This document shows positions 16,221 through 24,351 of a stretch of DNA of 64,000 nt, piece after piece. This stretch comes from Eshraghiella sp964414835 (GTDB taxonomy: Bacteria; Bacillota; Clostridia; Lachnospirales; Lachnospiraceae), in the NCBI GenBank assembly GCA_964414835.1, contig CAYPWY010000006.1:1-64000 (forward strand), written 5' to 3'. The translations under genes and the position numbers were made by a program. The notes beneath the pieces are model-generated. The model was not told where the DNA came from. It searched no databases and saw nothing but the letters and a program-made list of their open reading frames with translations. How positions within the stretch are numbered: the first letter of the stretch is position 1; each line of letters starts with the position of its first letter.

Positions 16221-17033
16221 TTAACCAAGTAATGAAAGAACACCCTGTGTTGCCTGGTTTGCCTGAGCTAACATTGCCTGACCAGCCTGAGCAAGAATCT
16301 GGTTCTTGCTGTAATTAACCATCTCTGAAGCCATGTCAGTATCTCTGATGAGTGACTCAGCTGAACTTGTGTTCTCAGATGTGGTATCAAGGTTGTTGAT
16401 TGTGTACTCAAGTCTGTTCTGAACAGCACCAAGCTCTGATCTCTGAACAGATACCTTTGAAATAGCCTTCTGAATTGAACACATTGCGCTACCGGCACTT
16501 GAGAAACTGGAAACATCAAGGGAATCAACACCAAGTGTTGAAGCAGACATTGATCCGATGCTGATAGCAATAGCCTGGCCGCAAAGAGAACCAACCTGAA
16601 GGTTCTTTCCTGTGAAACTACCGTCTAAGAGGTTCATTGTGTTGAACTGTGTCGTAGAAGAGATTCTTGTAAGCTCGCTTGCAAGAGAATCAATCTCTTT
16701 CTGGATAGCAGTCCTGTCTGCTGATGTATTAGTGTCGTTTGCTGCCTGAGTAGCAATCTCATTCATACGCTGAAGAATTGAATGTGCTTCATTAAGAGCA
16801 CCTTCAGCTGTCTGTACAAGAGATACACCGTTCTGAGCGTTGTCAGATGCCTTATCAAGACCTCTGATCTGGCTTCTCATCTTCTCACTGATTGTGAGGC
16901 CGGCTGCGTCATCACCTGCGCGGTTAACCTTGTAACCTGATGATAACTTCTCTGTTGACTTTGCCTGTGCGCTTGTTGTGATACCAAGCTGTCTGTTTGT
17001 GTTCATTGCTGTTAAATTGTGCTGAACTACCAT
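16221..17033 (-). CDS. hag: flagellin
   Basis: The protein has 270 residues and forms the flagellar filament. The conserved ends are clear: VVQHNLTAMNTNRQLGI and KSTEKLSSGYKVNRAGDDAAGL at the start, and DMASEMVNYSKNQILAQAG with ANQATQGVLSLLG at the end. Only a short variable centre (about residues 135-190) remains, as in small Gram-positive flagellins. The D1 stretch LQRMNEIATQAANDT is the region sensed by TLR5 in other flagellins. Two cysteines, at 151 and 185, are unusual because flagellins normally lack cysteine. The serine/threonine-rich centre offers sites for Maf-type glycosylation. Control is by a sigma-28 promoter and a leader with CsrA-type sites. It is the only flagellin in the window. 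Confidence 0.97.
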   Translation of the reverse strand: MVVQHNLTAMNTNRQLGITTSAQAKSTEKLSSGYKVNRAGDDAAGLTISEKMRSQIRGLDKASDNAQNGVSLVQTAEGALNEAHSILQRMNEIATQAANDTNTSADRTAIQKEIDSLASELTRISSTTQFNTMNLLDGSFTGKNLQVGSLCGQAIAISIGSMSASTLGVDSLDVSSFSSAGSAMCSIQKAISKVSVQRSELGAVQNRLEYTINNLDTTSENTSSAESLIRDTDMASEMVNYSKNQILAQAGQAMLAQANQATQGVLSLLG

Positions 17034-17040
17034 AATAATT

Positions 17041-17095
17041 CCTCCTTGAATTCATTTTACCATCCTGGTAAGTTTGTGTACCGGTTTAGCACCGG
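17041..17095 (-). promoter_or_regulatory. flagellin mRNA leader with CsrA-type GGA hairpin
   Basis: The leader carries a small hairpin, TTACC-AGGAT-GGTAA (17071-17057), displaying AGGA in its loop, and a second GGA in the Shine-Dalgarno AAGGAGG (17047-17041). An upstream hairpin CCGGT-GCTAA-ACCGG lies at 17095-17081. Two such sites, one over the ribosome site, are what CsrA binds in Bacillus hag. csrA and fliW are in the same cluster. Confidence 0.65.
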
Positions 17096-17126
17096 CATTG
17101 TTAAGTAACTTTCTTACTTGTTATAT

Positions 17127-17153
17127 ATATCGGAATAAGTATAAAATACTTAA
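17127..17153 (-). promoter_or_regulatory. sigma-28 promoter of flagellin
   Basis: Minus strand TTAA (17153-17150), 15 bases, TCCGATAT (17134-17127), close to the SigD consensus TAAA-N15-GCCGATAT. The leader is roughly 85 bases. Confidence 0.82.
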
Positions 17154-17183
17154 CCCCTGATATAAACTTTTTTAATCAAAAAA

Positions 17184-17663
17184 TTATTTTTTTTGATCCA
17201 TAAAATAAGGTTCTGTTGTAATATTGTTCATCACCTTATAATAATTGGCAGCAGTATCTCTTGTTTTTTTGATTTGGCGGATTTCTTTTTTTAATTCGCC
17301 AAAGCGCCTGCTTATGAGATTTTTGTTCTCCCGCTCTGCCGCCTGCAGTTCCGCGTTTTTGTCAAGAATGACTTTAATCTTATCCTGCAGATTCGCTATT
17401 TCATTTTTATAGAAATCCTTACTGCTTTCTAACTGGGATTTAATGTTGTCATATAGAAGCTGAAACCCTGAATCCAGCTTATTTAACTGATCTATCAGCG
17501 CAGATTTTTTCTCAATCGTATCTTCAAAAGCATTATCATCAAAGCTATCCGCATTGGCAATAAGCTTTTGGCTCTCTGTAAGCTTACCAAGCTGTTCCAG
17601 AATAATAATCTTTTTATCCAGGCTGTCTGACAACACCTGCAGATAATTCTCAGTAGCTTCCAT
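17184..17663 (-). CDS. fliT: FliT-like flagellar export chaperone
   Basis: The protein has 159 residues with AGGAGG before the ATG. It is almost wholly helical and predicted coiled coil (NYLQVLSDSLDKKIIILEQL at the start, then LQDKIKVILDKNAELQAAEREN). It sits directly after fliS and before the flagellin promoter, the position of fliT in Bacillus. FliT-type proteins hold FliD before export. Sequence similarity is weak, as is usual for this family, and FlgN-type chaperones look alike, so the name rests on position plus helical build. Confidence 0.65.
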   Translation of the reverse strand: MEATENYLQVLSDSLDKKIIILEQLGKLTESQKLIANADSFDDNAFEDTIEKKSALIDQLNKLDSGFQLLYDNIKSQLESSKDFYKNEIANLQDKIKVILDKNAELQAAERENKNLISRRFGELKKEIRQIKKTRDTAANYYKVMNNITTEPYFMDQKK

Positions 17664-17689
17664 TAAATTCCTCCTGTCGGCTGCTTATG

Positions 17690-18082
17690 TCAAACTTTCT
17701 CCAAAGGATTATTAGCGGCTTTCATTACTTCTTTCCATGTGTCACGCATCCCTCTGAGATGTTCCAGACACTCCTCTAAAATCTCCGTATCTTTCTTAAT
17801 ATTAGCTTCAACAAGCCTTTTCAAAAGATATTCATACACATTGTCAAACTCTTTGGCAATGGGATATTTAAAATTAAGTGTCGCGCGAAACTCTTCAATA
17901 ATACGCTCAGTTTTCATTATGTTATCATGAGCTTTCTGCATATCATTTTTCTCTATTGCCATAACTGCTTTATTTGCAAATTTGATTGCTCCCTCATACA
18001 GCATAAGCGTAAGCTCCGCCGGTGAAGCAGTCATTATTTTGTTTTTAAAATATGTGTCATAACCTGACGCATTGCTAACCAT
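17690..18082 (-). CDS. fliS: flagellar export chaperone FliS
   Basis: The protein has 130 residues, the normal length. FliS binds the C-terminus of newly made flagellin and prevents polymerisation in the cytoplasm. Recognised features are the N-terminal YDTYFKNKIMTASPAELTLMLYEGAIKF, with the ordered loop and helix typical of the family, and the C-terminal AREANIKKD-like helix region (RLVEANIKKDTEILEECL) ending in LRGMRDTWKE. It lies between fliD and fliT-like, and GGAGG precedes its ATG. In Bacillus FliS also works in the FliW-flagellin-CsrA circuit. Confidence 0.95.
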   Translation of the reverse strand: MVSNASGYDTYFKNKIMTASPAELTLMLYEGAIKFANKAVMAIEKNDMQKAHDNIMKTERIIEEFRATLNFKYPIAKEFDNVYEYLLKRLVEANIKKDTEILEECLEHLRGMRDTWKEVMKAANNPLEKV

Positions 18083-18113
18083 AATGGTTCCTCCATGTTA
18101 TACAGCCCTGCAA

Positions 18114-20045
18114 TCAACTGCCAAATAGAGCCGAAAGTGACGATGTCTGTGACTGGAGCGTTGCCAATGCACTTTCCATAGCCGCAAATTTCTTATAGTA
18201 AGTCTCTCTGATTGTTTCAAGCTTATCTTCCCAATCCGTTACTTTCTGCTTATATTCACTGTACTGGCTGGACATCTGCTTATCATTATAAATTGTAAAT
18301 GCACTGCTGATGGTGCTGGATGACATCTTCTTACTGAGAGTATCATACAAATTCTGGGAAAGAGTCTGGAAATACTCCATAACGCCTTCCGGGTCATTGG
18401 CTATTGCGGCCATAAGCTTATCGGCACTTGACGAAGTTGTTGCATCGTCAGGGTCACCGTCAATATGGAACTTGCCTCTGTCTGCCTGCTCTGTTGAAAA
18501 ATAGCTGCCTGTAGCAATTCCAAATGACGCCAGATTGTATTTCACACCATTGTACTCCGTGGTGGTAGATAAAAATACATTCTTCATGGCTGTAGACAAA
18601 CTGCCCAATGTGGAATCTTTCCTGAGAAGTGAAGTTTTGACCTTCTCCTCCCACTCTTCTATCTGGGTGTCTGTCATAGCATCCTTCTCATCGGTAGTAA
18701 GAGGCTCATAGCCATCTGCCGACTCAGCATAATAAAGCGTATCAATACTTCCAATCAATTCATTATATCCGCTGAAGAAAGACTTAATGCGGTCATATAT
18801 TCCCTGTGTATCAAGAGATGTTGTTATTGTAACCGGACTGTCGGTTGTGTTCTTAACATCAATGGTAAGACCATTGATGGAAAATGTATTGGTGTTTCCC
18901 GTAAAAGTAGCTCCATTAAGCTGTATAACCGCATCCCGTGCCGTTATCCTTGCAACGTCACCGGAATTAGTATAAATTCCCTCGTCAACGACCTTCTTGG
19001 CTGCAGCAATCTCGTCCTGTACCTGACCTCTTATTTTATCCTCAATCGCCTGATTGGCTGCAGTCATTGAAGTCTCAAGCGCATCAGGGTCATCAAGCAA
19101 TGCCTGATTATCATCTATTGTTTTTTGGTATTCGTCTGCCTTAGCCCGAAGATCATCAACCGCTTCCTGATAATCCTCCTCGCTTTCGTAATCCTTCGAC
19201 CAGTCATAGTCATCAGCAGTCAGCTTTGCAAGGCTGGTTTCGGCTGCTGTTTTATTGGTTTCTGCTGTATCAATAAGCTCCTGCACATATTTGGTATATG
19301 TACTCGTCGTGTATTTCTGCTTATCATAACGCTCTGCAACAACAGAATTCTCATCTGCCGCAGCCATCTGCTTATAATAAGAAATCTCTGCAGTGTCATT
19401 GCCGTTCACATCAGTAGCGGCATATAATCCCAGCTTCTGCAATGCATCAATACCATTCACATTGCCTGCTGTCAGCGTGAATTCTCCATCTGCACCTGAA
19501 GCTGTTGAACTAACGAAAAATCTCTGGTTTGCAGCATCAAAGTTTGCATTGACTCCTGCCTGTTTAAGCTTGGTTGCAAGTCCTGACAACGTCATATCGC
19601 CATTTAGTGTTATTAATGTATCATTAACCTTAAGTGTTGCATCTGTAATCCCTAATTCGCTAAGTTTGGTATTTGCCGTACTTGCACTTTTGTCAGCCGC
19701 AGTAACCTTTCCTCCGGTTATATACCCGGATGTGGCCAGCTGGGACACTGTCAGCGTCTGTGTACTTGTAACAGCATCACTTGACGCTTTAACAGATGCA
19801 ACCGTTGAATCAGAAACGGATGCTGTCTTAAGATTGTATCCTGATGAATACTGCATAGGTGACAAGGTTGTTGTATAGAAACTATACACCTTGCTGTTAA
19901 GGTCTTTCCATGTAGACATAGTCCATTCCAGCTTGGTCTGCGACTTGACATAATTATCCTTCTTGGTAGCATATGCCGATACAAGAGCCTCTACCATAGA
20001 ATCAGTATCTAATCCTGAATTGAGTCCTGTAAGCCTTATTGCCAT
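18114..20045 (-). CDS. fliD: flagellar filament cap protein FliD
   Basis: The protein has 643 residues. The start is the ATG of MAIRLTGLNSGLDTDSMV, behind AAAGGAG; the frame is open 16 codons further but those precede the ribosome site. FliD forms the distal cap that folds flagellin at the filament tip. The N-terminal FliD_N part (to about 110) includes the QTLTVSQLATSG element. The FliD_C part spans roughly residues 420-640. Between them is an insertion rich in Asp, Glu, Lys (about residues 235-360) predicted as long helices, which adds to the length. Export should use the FliT-like protein encoded downstream. Confidence 0.95.
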   Translation of the reverse strand: MAIRLTGLNSGLDTDSMVEALVSAYATKKDNYVKSQTKLEWTMSTWKDLNSKVYSFYTTTLSPMQYSSGYNLKTASVSDSTVASVKASSDAVTSTQTLTVSQLATSGYITGGKVTAADKSASTANTKLSELGITDATLKVNDTLITLNGDMTLSGLATKLKQAGVNANFDAANQRFFVSSTASGADGEFTLTAGNVNGIDALQKLGLYAATDVNGNDTAEISYYKQMAAADENSVVAERYDKQKYTTSTYTKYVQELIDTAETNKTAAETSLAKLTADDYDWSKDYESEEDYQEAVDDLRAKADEYQKTIDDNQALLDDPDALETSMTAANQAIEDKIRGQVQDEIAAAKKVVDEGIYTNSGDVARITARDAVIQLNGATFTGNTNTFSINGLTIDVKNTTDSPVTITTSLDTQGIYDRIKSFFSGYNELIGSIDTLYYAESADGYEPLTTDEKDAMTDTQIEEWEEKVKTSLLRKDSTLGSLSTAMKNVFLSTTTEYNGVKYNLASFGIATGSYFSTEQADRGKFHIDGDPDDATTSSSADKLMAAIANDPEGVMEYFQTLSQNLYDTLSKKMSSSTISSAFTIYNDKQMSSQYSEYKQKVTDWEDKLETIRETYYKKFAAMESALATLQSQTSSLSALFGS

Positions 20046-20061
20046 AATATTCCTCTCCTTT

Positions 20062-20463
20062 CTATCCTTTTTCGTCAAGGAACATACCTGCAAGTTCCCA
20101 GACTTTAGCTATCATGTCAAGTGTCTCCTCCGGCGGAAACTCCTTGATTACTTCCTCGGTATTCTTATCAACTATCTTGATAGTTACACGATTCGTTTTC
20201 TCATGAAAACCATACTCGGCTATTGTATTTGGATTGATTTTTTTGTTAATATCTGAAATAGCCTGCCTTAACGTGCTGTCAGACGGCGGATTGCCTCCTG
20301 TTCTTTCCTCGGAGTGTTTCTGCTCCTCTTTGCTGTATATGCTGTCCTGTTCTGTAATTGCCGGTTCGCCTGTACGGGTTTCCGGCTTTGAAACCGTTGT
20401 GCTGACATCCATTGTCCTATACGATTTCGTTCCCTCGTTTGAAATTGAATCAATTGTCATCAT
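20062..20463 (-). CDS. flaG: FlaG family flagellar protein
   Basis: The protein has 133 residues from the ATG behind GGAGGTGCT (the open frame begins six codons earlier, ahead of that site). The N-terminal 70 residues are a low-complexity charged tail. The C-terminal 60 are the FlaG domain (AISDINKKINPNTIAEYGFHEKTNRVTI, then VIKEFPPEETLDMIAKVWE). FlaG influences filament length in some bacteria; its biochemical role is unclear. It heads the flaG-fliD-fliS-fliT run and has a sigma-28 type promoter just upstream. Confidence 0.9.
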   Translation of the reverse strand: MMTIDSISNEGTKSYRTMDVSTTVSKPETRTGEPAITEQDSIYSKEEQKHSEERTGGNPPSDSTLRQAISDINKKINPNTIAEYGFHEKTNRVTIKIVDKNTEEVIKEFPPEETLDMIAKVWELAGMFLDEKG

Positions 20464-20507
20464 AGCACCTCCATGTGTCAAAAATAAAACAAATGTGTCT
20501 CTTACTT

Positions 20508-20535
20508 ATTTCGGCAGTCTTATACAAATAGTTTA
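20508..20535 (-). promoter_or_regulatory. sigma-28-like promoter of flaG-fliD-fliS-fliT
   Basis: Minus strand TAAA (20535-20532), 16 bases, GCCGAAAT (20515-20508). One base longer spacing and one mismatch to the SigD consensus, but placed exactly between csrA and flaG. Confidence 0.6.
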
Positions 20536-20537
20536 CA

Positions 20538-20756
20538 CTATCCAAGCAAATTTTTCAATGCCTCAATACCATCGACCTGACTTGCGACTTTATTGGACTC
20601 CTGTATCTGTAAATAGACTTCCTTACGGTATACCGGTATGCTTTTAGGTGCCATAATACCGATTTTTACCTGGTCGCCTTTTATATCAAGGACTGCTATC
20701 TCAATATCATTATTAATTACTATGGATTCATTCTTTTTTCTGGACAAGGCTAACAT
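20538..20756 (-). CDS. csrA: carbon storage regulator CsrA
   Basis: The protein has 72 residues starting MLALSRKKNESIVINNDIEI; an ATG one codon earlier is equally possible. CsrA is a dimeric RNA-binding protein that grips GGA motifs near ribosome sites and blocks translation. The RNA-contact strand MLALSRKKNESI and the segment IPVYRKEVYLQIQ are intact. Its start overlaps the fliW stop, which couples synthesis of the two antagonists. The flagellin leader carries matching sites. Confidence 0.97.
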   Translation of the reverse strand: MLALSRKKNESIVINNDIEIAVLDIKGDQVKIGIMAPKSIPVYRKEVYLQIQESNKVASQVDGIEALKNLLG

Positions 20757-21220
20757 CATTCTGCCCCCTTCCTTATTCTCTCGACATAGTCATACACGTT
20801 ATATCTCACAGAATACTTTTCGTTGTCAACTATCATCTGACAACCTTTCTTTGTATCCGTGTTTATAATAAGAGGTGCCTTAAGATTTGCCGTCATTTTA
20901 GTTAAGTCTGACGGAATGGTAAGAACCACCAGAACATATATTGCTTCCATATTGTCAATGCCGCCAATAGGCGCAAGCCACTCCTCCTCGACAACAGGAT
21001 TATATCCATCATATATATACATCGGGTCAATAACAGGAAATGCCAGTTCCGGCTCATCCATCGATTGAAGCCACATGATGGTTTTTTGGGATTCTTTCTC
21101 AGCATCAAAAATCAGGGCATATTTAGTATAATCTTCAAATCCTATAATACCATTGTCAAAGCTTATAATTTTATTATCCTCAATATCAATTTCCCCAAAT
21201 AATCTGGAATTAATCTGCAT
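20756..21220 (-). CDS. fliW: flagellar assembly factor FliW
   Basis: The protein has 154 residues with AGGAG before its ATG. FliW binds either flagellin or CsrA; when flagellin is exported, freed FliW sequesters CsrA and so releases flagellin translation. Recognised segments are DNKIISFDNGIIGFEDYTKYAL, WLQSMDEPELAFPVIDPMYIY and LTIPSDLTKMTANLKAPLIIN. It overlaps csrA by four bases. Confidence 0.97.
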   Translation of the reverse strand: MQINSRLFGEIDIEDNKIISFDNGIIGFEDYTKYALIFDAEKESQKTIMWLQSMDEPELAFPVIDPMYIYDGYNPVVEEEWLAPIGGIDNMEAIYVLVVLTIPSDLTKMTANLKAPLIINTDTKKGCQMIVDNEKYSVRYNVYDYVERIRKGAE

Positions 21221-21240
21221 TATATCTTCTCCTTTATATT

Positions 21241-22707
21241 TTAAATATAGTCAAGCAACGTCTGCTTTACACATGATGCTGCTGCATTAAGGGCTGCCTG
21301 ATAAAGCACTTTAGCCGCCTCATAATTGATAACAATTTCTTCAAGGTCTGCATCCTCGTTCTGCGACTTCAGGTCTTTGAACGTTGTCTGCTGTTCGGTA
21401 AGTCTGCTCTCAATAAGAGTCAGTCTTGCGCTTCTGGCTCCAAGGTCTGCAACCTGTAAGTCTACGGTCTGCTGATATTCCTTGACTCTTATCATCTCCG
21501 TTGAAAAGAGCTTCTCCATATTTTCCTTGGCATAATCAAGTTCTTTCTCAGCCGCCTCAAGCATGGTTGCAATGTCTTCTTTTTCACTGTCGGAATAAAC
21601 CGAGCTTTCCTGCATAGACTTAAGCGTTGCTATTTTATCTTCAACATCGGCTACTGCCTGAAGGGCATTACACATATCGTCAATATCCCTTCCTATATCG
21701 TAGCTGAGTGTCTTATTTCCAAGTGTATTGATTTGAAGGTCTTGTTGGAAATTAACTGTATAAGAAATTAACTGCCCATCCTCGCTCTGTTTATAATCTA
21801 TTACATTATCAGCATCAGTTATGTCCTGACAATTAAAATACATTTCAGGTCTGACATCTCCCTTGCTGAATCCGTCCTTTTCATAAGTAAAGCTGATGCT
21901 TTCTGCATTATTAACTGTTTCATAAAGACTGTCTGCTATCAAAAGCTCACCTGTATCATATACATAATAAATATCATCCGTTGCAGTTCCTGCGCCAAGC
22001 AAAGCCTGGTATTCACTATATGTCACTGCTGTAGGCGTATAGCTTGTGCCATCAATATCCACAGAACCGAATCCATCAGCCGAGCATCCAGAATATGCCA
22101 GTCTTAATCTGTACACCTCCTGAGTCTCCGGTGTATCTGCAGCTGCAATATTACTTACTGTTGACGCATCAACAGAATTTTTCATAACATTAACCGTATC
22201 CAGACTCCGGGCGCTGAATTCCTGTGTTATGGAGTAACTCTTGCCTGCCGCCTCTGCGGAATCAACAAATGTAAACGAGCTGTTGGTTCTGTATCCTGTA
22301 AAGCAGTATCTTCCGGCATAATCAGCATTTGCCTCCGAATATATAGCATCCTTATATTGCTGAAGCACCTGAATTATAGCGCTTCTGCTTTCAACCTCAA
22401 ACTCATCTGAAGCTCCCTGTACGCAATATGTATATATAGTTGACAAGGCTCCATCCATATTGTCAAGGGCGCTTTCCGTTACTTTCAGCCATGCCTGTGC
22501 CTCCGGTACGTTATTTGTAAGATACATCTCAATCTCTGAAAGACTTGAACGCAATGATAATGCGCGTATTGCTATAATAGGGTCATCTGAAGGGCGAGTT
22601 ATTTTTTTCTCTGTTCCCTCCTGATTCTCTGCATTGCTGAGGTTGATTTTAGACCTGTTAACATTACGCAGCGTTGAATTTATCATCATAGTGTTGGTAA
22701 TTCTCAT
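21241..22707 (-). CDS. flgL: hook-filament junction protein FlgL
   Basis: The protein has 488 residues with GGAGG eight bases before the ATG. The flagellin-like N-terminus (RITNTMMINSTLRNVNRSKI, then KKITRPSDDPIIAIRALSLRSSLSEIE) and the C-terminal helix (VINYEAAKVLYQAALNAAASC) identify FlgL. Its inner part (about 150-350) is a beta-rich insertion. It forms the second junction layer between hook and filament and follows flgK as in most Firmicutes. Confidence 0.93.
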   Translation of the reverse strand: MRITNTMMINSTLRNVNRSKINLSNAENQEGTEKKITRPSDDPIIAIRALSLRSSLSEIEMYLTNNVPEAQAWLKVTESALDNMDGALSTIYTYCVQGASDEFEVESRSAIIQVLQQYKDAIYSEANADYAGRYCFTGYRTNSSFTFVDSAEAAGKSYSITQEFSARSLDTVNVMKNSVDASTVSNIAAADTPETQEVYRLRLAYSGCSADGFGSVDIDGTSYTPTAVTYSEYQALLGAGTATDDIYYVYDTGELLIADSLYETVNNAESISFTYEKDGFSKGDVRPEMYFNCQDITDADNVIDYKQSEDGQLISYTVNFQQDLQINTLGNKTLSYDIGRDIDDMCNALQAVADVEDKIATLKSMQESSVYSDSEKEDIATMLEAAEKELDYAKENMEKLFSTEMIRVKEYQQTVDLQVADLGARSARLTLIESRLTEQQTTFKDLKSQNEDADLEEIVINYEAAKVLYQAALNAAASCVKQTLLDYI

Positions 22708-22725
22708 ATCACTGTCCTCCTGCTT

Positions 22726-24351
22726 CTATATTCCGGTTTCCTCTATAAGCTTGTCGTATATTTCCTGCATGACGGCTATAACTCTGCACGAAAGATTGTA
22801 TGCCTCCTTGTATTTAACAAGGTCAACGCCTTCCTCATCCTCGTCAACACCACTGACCGACAGCCTTTGATTATTGATAGTGTCCCTGATATTGCCGTAA
22901 TTAGTTGCAAATGTTCTGGCTCTGGATGTATCTATATATGAAACGGATACCATCGACTGAAGATATTCAAGAAATGTTCCGTTGTTAATGGTGTCCTTTT
23001 CTTTAAGGGCAAAAAGAGCTTCTGCCATATCACGATTAGCCTCGCCAAGGGAATTATCAAATGAATACGGAAGCAGTGATGCATCCCTTATTATATCAGG
23101 ATTAACAGAAACATTTCCTGCCGTAATATAATTTTCACCATATTGGGATACAAAGAACTGCGCCACTTCTTCTCCGCCCATATCTCCCTGAGATATTATT
23201 GCATTGAATTCATTCGCCAATGCCTTAATAAATTCATTAAGCTGTGACTGATAGTATGGTATTCCCTTGTATTCCGAGTTCCTATATGTATTTATGTATG
23301 TAGTAATATCTTTCACATAACCCTGAGCCACATAATCGGCATACTCGTCATCAGTAAGACTCTGTACATCCACTATATTGCCGTCGGCGTCAGTCAGGAA
23401 ATTTCCATCCGCATCCTTCAGCCCTACAACCTCAAAGCAGTCGTTACAGCCGTCGCGAATATCTATAGCAGCCCTAAGCGAACCGCTCAAAGAACTGCTG
23501 TACATATTAAATTCCATTCCGTTGCTCCATGAAAGTTCCACAAGCCCGTCTATATCACTGGCATTCCGCTTATCATCAGTTGCTCTGGCAGTACACACCA
23601 ATTCATTATAGTCGTATCCATCTACAAGCTGCTGCCCGTCAATATATACAAAATACTCTGTCATTCCATTACCAATCTCTGTTTCTTTGACAGTTGTATT
23701 AACATACTGCGAAAGTTCATCTATAAGCAGTGCTCTGGCATCTCGCAAATCATTGGCAGCACCGCCGTTAACTTCCAGTATATTAATCTGCTTATTAAGG
23801 GCGGCAATCTCCTTTGCAACAGTATTAATTGCGTTTACGGTTGATTTAATCTCATCATCAGCAGACTTCTGAATAGACCCAAGATTAACTGACATGGTAT
23901 TAAAATATTCTGCTATGCTCTGGGAATAGTTAATAAACTGATTTCTTGCAACCTCACTGTGGGGGTCGTTGGTCAACGCATTGATTGCCTCAAAGAGATT
24001 ACTATATTCCGTATTAAAGCCTTCAAGATTAAACTCATCAAGGTAATCCTCTATGAGTGTATTGTAGCTCTCCAATGTAGAATAGTTACCGTATATTGCA
24101 TTATTGTTCCAATATTTCGTATCGTAGTACGAGCTTCTGAGCTGTGTGATTTCCGTCACAAGCACACCTGTACCTACTGTACCATAATTAGTATATACCC
24201 TGATTGCGGCGGATGCCTGCTGCACGGTCTGCTGCTTGGTATATCCTTTAGTATTGACGTTGGACACATTGTGCGCCGCAGTATTGATTGCAATGTTGCT
24301 CGCCCCAAGTCCCGTTGATGCAATTGTCAGTCCGAAAAAAGTATTTGTCAT
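22726..24351 (-). CDS. flgK: hook-filament junction protein FlgK, second copy
   Basis: The protein has 541 residues. It has the rod/hook N-terminal motif (GASNIAINTAAHNVSNVNTKGYTKQ) and the C-terminal junction helix (EEGVDLVKYKEAYNLSCRVIAVMQEIYDKLIE). Its ATG overlaps the stop of the preceding flgK by one base (TAATG), so the two are translationally coupled. It differs widely from the first copy outside the ends. Which copy is the main FlgK, and whether the two form different junction layers, cannot be decided from sequence. Confidence 0.9.
   Translation of the reverse strand: MTNTFFGLTIASTGLGASNIAINTAAHNVSNVNTKGYTKQQTVQQASAAIRVYTNYGTVGTGVLVTEITQLRSSYYDTKYWNNNAIYGNYSTLESYNTLIEDYLDEFNLEGFNTEYSNLFEAINALTNDPHSEVARNQFINYSQSIAEYFNTMSVNLGSIQKSADDEIKSTVNAINTVAKEIAALNKQINILEVNGGAANDLRDARALLIDELSQYVNTTVKETEIGNGMTEYFVYIDGQQLVDGYDYNELVCTARATDDKRNASDIDGLVELSWSNGMEFNMYSSSLSGSLRAAIDIRDGCNDCFEVVGLKDADGNFLTDADGNIVDVQSLTDDEYADYVAQGYVKDITTYINTYRNSEYKGIPYYQSQLNEFIKALANEFNAIISQGDMGGEEVAQFFVSQYGENYITAGNVSVNPDIIRDASLLPYSFDNSLGEANRDMAEALFALKEKDTINNGTFLEYLQSMVSVSYIDTSRARTFATNYGNIRDTINNQRLSVSGVDEDEEGVDLVKYKEAYNLSCRVIAVMQEIYDKLIEETGI

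Noticed and set aside
17135..17200. AT-rich hairpin after the fliT-like gene as a terminator
   Set aside because: Only A-T pairs; too weak to list with confidence.
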